A stretch of DNA of 5,516 bases, taken from Chitinophagaceae bacterium (GTDB lineage Bacteria; Bacteroidota; Bacteroidia; Chitinophagales; Chitinophagaceae). Under the pieces are notes generated by a model. That model did not search any database. It had not been told where the DNA came from and worked only from the letters and a program-made list of their open reading frames with translations. Location of the stretch: positions 1 to 5,516 of the forward strand of contig CANKGM010000153.1 in assembly GCA_947481355.1 (NCBI GenBank), given 5' to 3'. Positions 1-5,516 of the stretch are shown here, in pieces. The translations under genes and the position numbers were made by a program. The first letter of the stretch is position 1. Every line of letters begins with the position of its first letter.

Positions 1-107
1 GCTGGACGCTGGACGCTGGACGCTGAACGCTGGACGCTGGACGCTTAACGCTCTATTGCCTATTGCCTATTGCCCCTTGCCTCCTTAGTCGCTTGGCGCT
101 GAACGCT
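1..107. repeat. Composite heptanucleotide tandem repeat array (GCTGGAC-type and CTATTGC-type units)
   Basis: The stretch resolves almost entirely into 7-bp units. Positions 1-49 hold seven units (GCTGGAC three times, GCTGAAC, GCTGGAC twice, GCTTAAC), followed by a partial GCT at 50-52. Positions 53-80 hold a second family, CTATTGC three times and then CCCTTGC. Positions 81-90 are a short linker (CTCCTTAGTC). Positions 91-107 return to the first family (GCTTGGC, GCTGAAC, GCT). On the minus strand the units read GTCCAGC and GCAATAG. The array is richer in GC than its surroundings, continues off the left edge, and its last two bases overlap the minus-strand stop codon at 106-108. Short heptamer arrays are known intergenic repeats in several bacterial groups. 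No function can be assigned, and no hairpin with a U-tract is visible that would make it a classical terminator for the neighbouring gene. Confidence 0.9.
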
Positions 108-1281
108 AAACCATCGGCCAAGGAAATCTTGACTTCAATGGTATTTTTCTACCTGTTGACGAAGATACTCTAGAAGCTTCAATAATTTCAAGCACATGCA
201 ATGCATGTTCCACATGTATGCGGGGCTCAACATGAGTAACCAAGGATTCACCAACACGAGTTGCACCCTCCTGCCACATATATCCTCCAGACTCCTGTTC
301 ATATAGCCGTCCTGGCTCATCCCATGAATCATCTAAGTAAACACCATTCGTTTCCCAATCATATCCAATCAACCTCATATTCGCTTTATCACCATATACC
401 TGAATAGAATGAAGTTCCTGCCCCTTTGCTTCATGGCCATGTGGATCAAAATAATTAAACCCACACATAATATGGCTTATTACCCCCTTATCATGTTCTA
501 ATAAAATATGGGCATTATCTTCTGCCTCCACTTTTATCAACCCTTTGTCGTCCACTGTACGCTCTGGATTAACTATGCTCGTCATAGCCATAACCGACTT
601 CGCAGGACCCAATAACCCGGTAAGGGTTGCAATATTATAAACCCCTAGATCTGGCATACTACCTCCCCCTTTTTCATAAAAAAATGCCGACCAGGTAGGA
701 CCAGTATGGCCATACTGTCCATGTGCACTAGCTACCCTGCCTAATTTCCCTTCTTGAATACATTTGCTCATGAAGACAAACTGTGGGCTATTCACTACTG
801 CAGGAGCGCCCCACAAACGAAGGTTCTTCTGCTTGGCAAGACCTAATAAAGCCTTACCCTCCGCATAGGTGTTTGCCATGGGCTTTTCACTCCATACATG
901 CTTGCCTGCAGTTAGCGCTTTTTTATTGAGTTCTCCATGCACCTGCATGTTTGTTAATGTAATCATCATGTCAAACGGAACACCCGCCAACATGCTATCA
1001 ATATTGGGATAGGTTTCAGCATTTACCTTATACTGCTTATTTTGTTCAACCGCTCGATCGTATTTAATATCACATAGACTAACAATCTCAATCAAAGAAG
1101 AGGTCTGTAGATGGGGAATGTAACGATTACTCACGCTTCCACATCCGATAATGGCTACACGAAGTTTAGCTGATTTTATTTCTGAGGCATAGCCCTCTAA
1201 AGAAGAAAGTAATAATGCAGCACCTGCAAATGCAGTTTGTTTCATAAAGTCTTGACGAGAGATATTGTTTTCCATATCCAT
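106..1281 (-). CDS. Gfo/Idh/MocA family NAD(P)-dependent oxidoreductase with degenerate Tat-like leader
   Basis: This 391-aa protein has the two-domain architecture of the Gfo/Idh/MocA family: an N-terminal Rossmann fold (about residues 39-155) and a C-terminal alpha/beta domain. Visible marks are the nucleotide-binding loop GCGSVS (46-51, with Ser where the third Gly often sits), the acidic end of beta-2 (LCD, Asp71) and the conserved EKP (132-134), which positions cofactor and substrate. In the substrate domain, DLGVYNI (211-217) lies where many relatives carry an Asp...His catalytic pair, and here Tyr replaces the usual His. The N-terminus SRQDFMK followed by a hydrophobic stretch to about residue 28 resembles a Tat signal, but the second arginine is Gln. 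A possible signal peptidase I site is GYA/SE near residue 32. No lipobox Cys is present. Start: ATG at 1281, with a second in-frame ATG at 1275. No Shine-Dalgarno sequence is seen. The gene is divergent from the oxidoreductase at 1483, and its stop abuts the heptamer array. The family is clear; the substrate (probably a sugar or polyol) is unknown. Confidence 0.93.
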   Translation of the reverse strand: MDMENNISRQDFMKQTAFAGAALLLSSLEGYASEIKSAKLRVAIIGCGSVSNRYIPHLQTSSLIEIVSLCDIKYDRAVEQNKQYKVNAETYPNIDSMLAGVPFDMMITLTNMQVHGELNKKALTAGKHVWSEKPMANTYAEGKALLGLAKQKNLRLWGAPAVVNSPQFVFMSKCIQEGKLGRVASAHGQYGHTGPTWSAFFYEKGGGSMPDLGVYNIATLTGLLGPAKSVMAMTSIVNPERTVDDKGLIKVEAEDNAHILLEHDKGVISHIMCGFNYFDPHGHEAKGQELHSIQVYGDKANMRLIGYDWETNGVYLDDSWDEPGRLYEQESGGYMWQEGATRVGESLVTHVEPRIHVEHALHVLEIIEASRVSSSTGRKIPLKSRFPWPMV

Positions 1282-1482
1282 AGTTATTCACAACAAATTA
1301 CTACAGGAATTTTAAATTGACGAGAAAATAATGGCGCGCCAATTCACAATTAAAATGTGAAAAAATAACCCCCTCAAATAACGAATAATTTTATATCTTG
1401 TTTCAGTGTTTTTTAGGTACAGAAATGCTACGTGTATTCTGACTAAAAATCTAGAAACTTTTCTGAAAAAAATTAAATTATC
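1282..1482. promoter_or_regulatory. Divergent intergenic region between the two oxidoreductase genes
   Basis: These 201 bp separate two genes transcribed away from each other, so promoters for both must lie here or inside the genes. The region is A/T-rich apart from a GGCGCGCC core inside a 10-bp palindrome (1332-1341) and a run of C at 1369-1373. It holds the 19-bp imperfect palindrome at 1343-1361, which is listed separately. Immediately upstream of the plus-strand start (about 1466-1482) the sequence is nearly all A and T, as is usual for translation starts in Bacteroidota, which rarely use Shine-Dalgarno pairing. I found no convincing TTTG / TAnnTTTG promoter pair on either strand, so the promoter positions remain unassigned. 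No small ORF or RNA gene is apparent. Confidence 0.6.
1343..1361. promoter_or_regulatory. Candidate operator: near-perfect 19-bp palindrome TTCACA-N7-TGTGAA
   Basis: The sequence TTCACAATTAAAATGTGAA pairs in 8 of its 9 symmetric positions around a central A; only the seventh pair (A/A) fails. The outer arms TTCACA and TGTGAA are exact complements. It sits about 62 bp upstream of the minus-strand start and 121 bp upstream of the plus-strand start, where a dimeric regulator could affect either or both genes. The half-sites match the TGTGA / TCACA halves seen in CRP/FNR-type sites but in the opposite (outward) order, so a standard CRP site is not implied. An A/T-rich palindrome of this length can arise by chance, and the regulator is unknown. 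Confidence 0.4.
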
Positions 1483-2928
1483 ATGAACAAAAAGAAAGTC
1501 ACAGACAACTCACGCAGGAAGTTTATTCAAAACACTGCTTTGAGTGCCGCAGGATTTTTTATCGTGCCGAGGCATGTGTTAGGTAGAGGGTTTACTTCTC
1601 CAAGCGACAAATTAGTTATTGCTGCTATTGGTGCAGGTGGAAAAGGTGCAGATGATGTTGCCCATTTCTACAAAAGTGGGAAAGCCGAAATAGGATTTCT
1701 ATGTGATGTAGACGATCGTCAAACTGTTGAAACTAGAAAAAAATTCCCTAAAGCCAAATACTACAAAGACTTTCGTGAAATGCTTCAAGTGGAAGGGAAA
1801 CACATCGATGCGGTGTCTGTTTCAACACCAGATCATACACATGCTGTAGCGGCTATGGCTGCTATGCAATTGAACAAACATGTTTATGTTCAAAAGCCCC
1901 TTACACATGATATTTATGAAGCTAGAAAATTAACTGAAGCAGCACACCGTTACAAAGTGGTTACCCAAATGGGAAACCAAGGTGCATCAGGTGATGGTGT
2001 AAGACAATTACAAGATTGGTACAACGCAGGAACCATTGGAGATGTTCATACTATATATTGTTATACAGACAGACCAATTTGGCCACAAGGTGTAGGCAGA
2101 CCAGGAACGATTTCTTCTATTCCTGCTGGCTTAGATTTTGATCTTTGGTTAGGTACTGCTCCAAAGAAAGAATATTTTGAAGGAGTACTTCCATTTAACT
2201 GGCGTGGATGGTGGGATTACGGAACAGGTGCATTAGGAGATATGGCTTGTCATATCATGGCTCCAGCATTTGCAGTATTAGATTTAGGCTATCCTATCAG
2301 TGCAGAATGTAGCGTAGCAAATAGATACATCGAAAACTGGAACGCAGGTTATTTCCCTGAAAGTGGTCCGATAGCTTCTCACATTACGCTCCGATTCAAA
2401 GGAAAAAATGGCAAGCCAGATGTAGAATTGCATTGGATGGATGGTGGTATTCAACCAACAAGACCAGAAGAACTTGAACCAAATGAACAAATGGGCGATG
2501 GTGGTAATGGCATCCTATTCTACGGAACAAAAGGAAAAATGATGGCAGGCACCTATGGTGTTGACCCAACATTGCTACCAACTTCACGTTCAAAAGAAGT
2601 AAATGTACCTCAAAAGATTGCACGTGTTAAAGACGGGTCTGAAGGTCACTATGCCGCTTGGGTTGAAGGTGCAATTGCAGGATATGGAAGTGAAAAAGCA
2701 AATAACTTGAGTTCTAACTTTGACATTGCTGGTCCACTAACTGAAAGTGTGTTGATGGGAAATCTTGCTATACGCAGTTATGACCTTCAAAAGAAAGTAG
2801 GTGATGATACAGAATACCCTGGACGTAATATCAAATTACTTTGGGACGGTCCGAATATGAAGATTACCAACTTCGATGAGGCCAACCAATTTGTAAAACG
2901 TACTTACAGAGCTGGCTGGAGCTTATAA
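1483..2928 (+). CDS. Gfo/Idh/MocA family oxidoreductase, Tat-exported type
   Basis: This 481-aa protein begins with a clear twin-arginine leader: SRRKFIQ (10-16), a hydrophobic stretch, then FFIVPRHVLG (25-34), a segment typical of secreted Bacteroidota members of this family. That points to folded export to the periplasm or envelope. The Rossmann fold starts at about residue 44, with IGAGGKG (49-55) and the acidic LCDVDD (73-78). TPDHTH (115-120) is the conserved strand-4 turn. The usual EKP is QKP (137-139). In the substrate domain, WRGWWDYGTGALGDMACH (240-257) contains the conserved Asp253 and His257 of the D-x-x-x-H arrangement expected at the active site. The length is greater than a minimal family member (about 330-390 aa) but normal for this Tat-type subgroup. 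ATG 1483 keeps the whole Tat signal and follows an A-rich leader. A strong terminator follows the stop. Likely a sugar or polyol-type dehydrogenase or related NAD(P)-dependent enzyme; the substrate cannot be inferred. Confidence 0.95.
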   Translation: MNKKKVTDNSRRKFIQNTALSAAGFFIVPRHVLGRGFTSPSDKLVIAAIGAGGKGADDVAHFYKSGKAEIGFLCDVDDRQTVETRKKFPKAKYYKDFREMLQVEGKHIDAVSVSTPDHTHAVAAMAAMQLNKHVYVQKPLTHDIYEARKLTEAAHRYKVVTQMGNQGASGDGVRQLQDWYNAGTIGDVHTIYCYTDRPIWPQGVGRPGTISSIPAGLDFDLWLGTAPKKEYFEGVLPFNWRGWWDYGTGALGDMACHIMAPAFAVLDLGYPISAECSVANRYIENWNAGYFPESGPIASHITLRFKGKNGKPDVELHWMDGGIQPTRPEELEPNEQMGDGGNGILFYGTKGKMMAGTYGVDPTLLPTSRSKEVNVPQKIARVKDGSEGHYAAWVEGAIAGYGSEKANNLSSNFDIAGPLTESVLMGNLAIRSYDLQKKVGDDTEYPGRNIKLLWDGPNMKITNFDEANQFVKRTYRAGWSL

Positions 2929-2960
2929 GAGTTTCCTTTTTTGAAATAAACGCCTTAATT

Positions 2961-3000
2961 AACAAGAACAAATCAGCCACCGCTGATTTGTTCTTGTTTT
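2961..3000 (+). terminator. Strong intrinsic (Rho-independent) terminator
   Basis: A perfect 17-bp stem pairs 2961-2977 (beginning AACAAGAAC and ending CAGC) with 2982-2998, closed by a 4-base loop CACC at 2978-2981. The 3' side ends in TTCTTGTTTT, giving the U-rich tail on the plus strand. It begins 32 bp after the stop of the oxidoreductase gene, so it terminates that transcript and separates it from the downstream kinase gene. The complementary strand carries only a weak T-rich tail, and no minus-strand gene needs it. Confidence 0.93.
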
Positions 3001-3018
3001 ATGCATAAATCAACTTTG
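2987..3018 (+). promoter_or_regulatory. Candidate Bacteroidota-type promoter (TTTG-N20-CAACTTTG) overlapping the terminator
   Basis: TTTG at 2987-2990 lies 20 bp upstream of CAACTTTG at 3011-3018. The Bacteroidota housekeeping sigma pattern is a -33 TTTG (or TTG) and a -7 TAnnTTTG with roughly 17-23 bp between, so this pair matches all positions except C for the first T of the -7 box. Transcription would start near 3024-3027, giving a leader of about 10-13 bases to the ATG at 3037. The -33 element lies inside the 3' arm of the terminator stem. The motif is short and degenerate, so this is tentative, but a promoter is needed here because the terminator should block read-through. Confidence 0.4.
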
Positions 3019-3036
3019 AATTAAAGATTGAATCGG

Positions 3037-3951
3037 ATGTCCTCTATGCCTTATGAAGAAATACTGAATTCCATAAAGTCTGACGTGCCCTCTCTCACAG
3101 ACATCAAAAGCATACATAAGCTGGAAGGGGGCTTAACTAATATCAATTTTAAAATAGTAACAGAACATGATTCTTATGTATTAAGGCTAAGTGATCCATC
3201 ATCCACTACACTAGGGATAGATCGAGAGAACGAATACATTAATAGTATAAGAGCACATCAAGCAGGAGTAGGTGCAGAGGTCGTTAATAGAATAGTAGAT
3301 AAAAATATACTAATCATTAAATGGATAGATGCTAAAACATTATGTGCCCATGATATTCAACATCAACCATCCCTTATTCCTCGAATTGCAAATGCATTAA
3401 CCACATTGCATTCAGGTCCTTCTTTTCAGGGAGAATTTCATTTTCCTTCAATCAGAAAAAAATACCTTGAAACAGTAATAAATACTGGCTATTTTCTTCC
3501 TGATCAATACCTTGAATACTTACCCTATATAGAAAAACTAGAAGAACTCATTGACGGAAATCCTGAGTCTAAAGTGCCTTGCAATAACGATCTTCTAGCA
3601 GAAAACTTAATGGATGATGGCAATAAAATATGGATTATTGATTACGAATATGCTGGACAGAATGAAGCATCATTTGAAATTGGAAATTTTGCTCATGAGG
3701 TCGGATTGAATGATGAACAATTAAATGAATTATGCCTCCACTATTGGGAAGAGAACATCATACAGAAAATTGCTCGTGCCAAGGCATGGTCGATTATTGC
3801 ACGATACGGATGGGTTTTGTGGGCTTCTATACAAGATGCAAATTCGTCCATAGCGTTTGACTACAAATCCTGGGGAATGAAAAAGTGGCACTCAGTTCTT
3901 CCTGAGTTGAAAGGAGAAATTTATACTGAAATACTAAAAAAACTTAAATAA
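3037..3951 (+). CDS. Choline kinase-like / APH-fold phosphotransferase
   Basis: This protein (304 aa from this ATG) has the protein-kinase-like fold of the APH / choline-ethanolamine kinase family, which transfers phosphate from ATP to small hydroxyl compounds. The N-lobe carries the glycine-rich EGGLTNINFKI (30-40) and VLRL (48-51), the latter resembling the strand that bears the ATP-contacting residue. The catalytic loop is CNNDLLAEN (182-190) with Asp185 and Asn190, and the metal-binding IDYEYAG (201-207, Asp202) has the form typical of choline kinases and LicA-like proteins. The position normally held by His two residues before the catalytic Asp is Asn183. Start choice: an upstream in-frame TTG at 3028 is possible, but it would leave almost no leader from the candidate promoter. 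ATG 3037 is preceded by AAAGA nine bases upstream; ATG 3046 is also possible. It is followed 9 bp later by the FAD oxidoreductase, evidently in one operon. Substrate not proven; choline, ethanolamine or a related amino alcohol is suggested by the neighbour. No signal peptide: cytoplasmic. Confidence 0.85.
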   Translation: MSSMPYEEILNSIKSDVPSLTDIKSIHKLEGGLTNINFKIVTEHDSYVLRLSDPSSTTLGIDRENEYINSIRAHQAGVGAEVVNRIVDKNILIIKWIDAKTLCAHDIQHQPSLIPRIANALTTLHSGPSFQGEFHFPSIRKKYLETVINTGYFLPDQYLEYLPYIEKLEELIDGNPESKVPCNNDLLAENLMDDGNKIWIIDYEYAGQNEASFEIGNFAHEVGLNDEQLNELCLHYWEENIIQKIARAKAWSIIARYGWVLWASIQDANSSIAFDYKSWGMKKWHSVLPELKGEIYTEILKKLK

Positions 3952-3960
3952 ATTTAACGC

Positions 3961-5516
3961 ATGAATAATTTACCTGAACGCGCAAAGATTGTCATTATTG
4001 GAGGTGGTGTAGCTGGTGCTTCTATCGCTTATCATCTTGCAGAAAGAGGAGAAACCGATGTAGTGATTTTAGAGAGAGGCGAACTTACAAGTGGATCAAC
4101 GTTTCACTCTGCAGGATTAGTAGGACAATTAAGAGGGTCCGTATCACTAACATCTATGATGATGTATAGTGCTTCTTTATATAGAAAACTAGCAAGTAAC
4201 CCAGATACTGATCCAGGCTGGGTAGAATGTGGCGGTATAAGATTGGCATGTACACCTGAACGTGTGCAAGAGCTTAAGAAACAAGTTGGTTGGGCGAAAA
4301 CGTTTGGACTTCCCTTAGAAGAAATTTCACCAAAAGAAGCACAAGACCTTTTTCCATTGATGTCTACTGAACATGTATTAGCCGCAACCTATTTGGCAAC
4401 AGACGGATACTTGGACCCAAGTCTACTTTGTAATTCATTAGCAAATGAAGCAAAAAGAATGGGAGTAAAAGTATTCCAACAAACCCGCGTTCTTGCAATC
4501 AATACAAAAGATAATCATGTCGTTTCTGTTACTACAGATAAAGGAATCATAGAGACAAATAAAGTTGTAGCAGCTGCTGGACTTTATACTCCAGAAATAG
4601 GAAGGATGGTTGGGGTTCGAATTCCAATTATTCCAATGAGTCATCAATACCTTGTTACTACAGCATTTCGTGAAGTAGATAAGAATACTCCACATCTACC
4701 AACATTGCGTGATCCAGATAATTTAGTATACTATCGTGAAGATGGTGCAGGGCTTGTTATGGGTGGGTATGAAAGGCAATCCGCACCAGCATTCTTGAAT
4801 GATGAATTACTGGATCAAGTTCCATATGATTTCAATGGTAAGCTGTTGACAGAAGATTGGAGCAGGTTGGAAGAAATTGCGGTAAACTCTGCAATGCGAG
4901 TACCTGCTATGGAACATGCCCCGATTCGAAAAATAATCAACGGTCCTGAGGCCTTTACTCCAGATAATGAGTTTTGTATGGGCGAATCTTCCGTCAAAGG
5001 ATTTTTCGTGGCCGCTGGATTTTGTGCACATGGTATTGCCGCAGCGGGCGGTGTTGGACGTGAAATGGCAGCATGGCTTTTAGATGGTTCCCCAACCATG
5101 GATCTTTGGGAAATGGATATCAGGAGATTTGGACCTCAATATCAATCAACCTCCTACACACTAGCTAAGGTTGTAGAAAATTATGAGTCATACTATGACA
5201 TTCGTTATCCAGGAGATGATCGAAAAGCAGGTAGACCGTTGAAGATGAGTTCGGTTTACGATTGGCACAAAGAACATAATGCTGTATTTGGGGAAAAGTC
5301 GGGATGGGAACGCGTAAATTATTATACATCGAATGAGGACAATTCGTATGAAACATTAAGACCAGCTGGTTGGGCAGGTAAAAACTGGAACACGGCAATT
5401 GTTACAGAAGCACTTGCAACGAGAAATAAAATTGGGATCTACGATGAATCATCATTTTCAAAAATTGAAATCAGCGGTTCAGGTGCTGCATCATTTTTAG
5501 AATACCTATGTGCTAA
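3961..5516 (+). CDS. FAD-dependent oxidoreductase with GcvT domain, dimethylglycine/sarcosine dehydrogenase family (partial, 3' end outside the window)
   Basis: An uninterrupted frame from ATG 3961 gives 518 codons before the window ends. It starts with a Rossmann FAD-binding motif, VIIGGGVAGAS (11-21), with Glu38 at the end of beta-2 to hold the ribose. SGSTFHSAGL (44-53) matches the family motif S-G-T-T-W-H-A-A-G-L, whose His (here His49) carries the covalently bound FAD in dimethylglycine and sarcosine dehydrogenases. GFFVAAGFCAHGIAAAGGVG (347-366) is the second FAD-contacting segment of the DAO domain. Residues about 370-455 match the connecting domain (FAO_M type), and from about 460 (YETLRPAGW onward) the folate-binding GcvT domain begins. 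Full-length relatives are about 800-820 aa, so roughly 300 residues, including the rest of GcvT and its C-terminal barrel, lie to the right. The expected reaction is oxidative N-demethylation with the one-carbon unit passed to tetrahydrofolate. The gap to the kinase gene is 9 bp with no terminator, so they are likely co-transcribed. No export signal: cytoplasmic. Exact methylamine substrate undetermined. Confidence 0.93.
   Translation, partial: MNNLPERAKIVIIGGGVAGASIAYHLAERGETDVVILERGELTSGSTFHSAGLVGQLRGSVSLTSMMMYSASLYRKLASNPDTDPGWVECGGIRLACTPERVQELKKQVGWAKTFGLPLEEISPKEAQDLFPLMSTEHVLAATYLATDGYLDPSLLCNSLANEAKRMGVKVFQQTRVLAINTKDNHVVSVTTDKGIIETNKVVAAAGLYTPEIGRMVGVRIPIIPMSHQYLVTTAFREVDKNTPHLPTLRDPDNLVYYREDGAGLVMGGYERQSAPAFLNDELLDQVPYDFNGKLLTEDWSRLEEIAVNSAMRVPAMEHAPIRKIINGPEAFTPDNEFCMGESSVKGFFVAAGFCAHGIAAAGGVGREMAAWLLDGSPTMDLWEMDIRRFGPQYQSTSYTLAKVVENYESYYDIRYPGDDRKAGRPLKMSSVYDWHKEHNAVFGEKSGWERVNYYTSNEDNSYETLRPAGWAGKNWNTAIVTEALATRNKIGIYDESSFSKIEISGSGAASFLEYLCA

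Noticed and set aside
1..107. CRISPR array or terminator at the left edge
   Set aside because: Units are only 7 bp with no spacers, and no self-complementary stem with a U-tract is present.
1282..1300. TAATTTG on the minus strand as a -7 box for the first oxidoreductase gene
   Set aside because: One base short of the TAnnTTTG spacing and without a properly spaced upstream TTG; position too close to the start codon to be convincing.
1332..1341. TGGCGCGCCA palindrome as a regulatory site
   Set aside because: Only 10 bp and not extended symmetrically on either side (the next pair, A/A, fails); more likely chance or a restriction-like sequence than an operator.
1391..1440. Plus-strand promoter for the second oxidoreductase around TATATCTTG or TACGTGTA
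   Set aside because: Neither matches TAnnTTTG closely with a TTG at correct spacing; the -7 candidates fail at two or more fixed positions.
1452..1463. Small hairpin AGAAACTTTTCT upstream of the second oxidoreductase
   Set aside because: Five A/T-rich pairs with a 2-base loop is too weak to be meaningful.
2284..2623. Minus-strand open frames inside the second oxidoreductase gene
   Set aside because: They lie antisense to a clear full-length family protein, have biased low-complexity translations, and no start signals or family motifs.
3028..3036. TTG at 3028 as the start of the kinase gene
   Set aside because: Two ATG codons follow within 18 bp, and starting at TTG adds only three residues with no conserved content; the candidate promoter would leave essentially no leader.
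4438..5398. Minus-strand open frames opposite the FAD oxidoreductase
   Set aside because: They are shadows of the uninterrupted plus-strand frame, whose FAD and GcvT motifs continue to the window end; none shows a recognisable domain.

Overview
The window looks like chromosomal DNA from a member of the Bacteroidota, probably an environmental or marine lineage. The evidence is moderate-to-low GC coding DNA, A/T-rich leaders without a recognisable Shine-Dalgarno sequence, two Gfo/Idh/MocA oxidoreductases with Tat-type N-termini of the style common in that phylum (notably the FFIVPRHVLG segment of the second one), and a candidate promoter resembling the Bacteroidota TTTG / TAnnTTTG pattern. The phylum call is an inference, and I would not go to genus.

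Layout. Positions 1-107 hold a composite tandem array of 7-bp units (GCTGGAC-type and CTATTGC-type), which runs off the left edge and touches the stop codon of the first gene. Positions 106-1281 (minus strand) encode a 391-aa Gfo/Idh/MocA oxidoreductase with a degenerate (R-Q) Tat-like leader. A 201-bp divergent intergenic region with a near-perfect 19-bp palindrome separates it from a second Gfo/Idh/MocA oxidoreductase (1483-2928, plus strand, 481 aa) that has an intact twin-arginine motif. A very strong intrinsic terminator (perfect 17-bp stem, 2961-3000) ends that unit. A possible promoter overlapping the terminator leads into a two-gene operon: a choline-kinase/APH-fold phosphotransferase (3037-3951) and, 9 bp later, an FAD-dependent oxidoreductase of the dimethylglycine/sarcosine dehydrogenase family (3961 to beyond the right edge). 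The second gene is cut at the window end after 518 codons.

How the genes may work together. The divergent oxidoreductase pair may share regulation through the 201-bp region and would plausibly act on sugar or polyol-type substrates in the cell envelope, but no substrate can be read from sequence. The downstream pair suggests metabolism of a methylated amine (choline, betaine, dimethylglycine or sarcosine), where the FAD/folate enzyme would remove an N-methyl group and the kinase-like protein would act on a small amino alcohol or related compound. The terminator suggests that the two halves are separate transcription units. Nothing here amounts to a clearly new system. The most unusual points are the heptamer array, the His-to-Asn change in the kinase catalytic loop, and the mismatched Tat motifs of the divergent pair.
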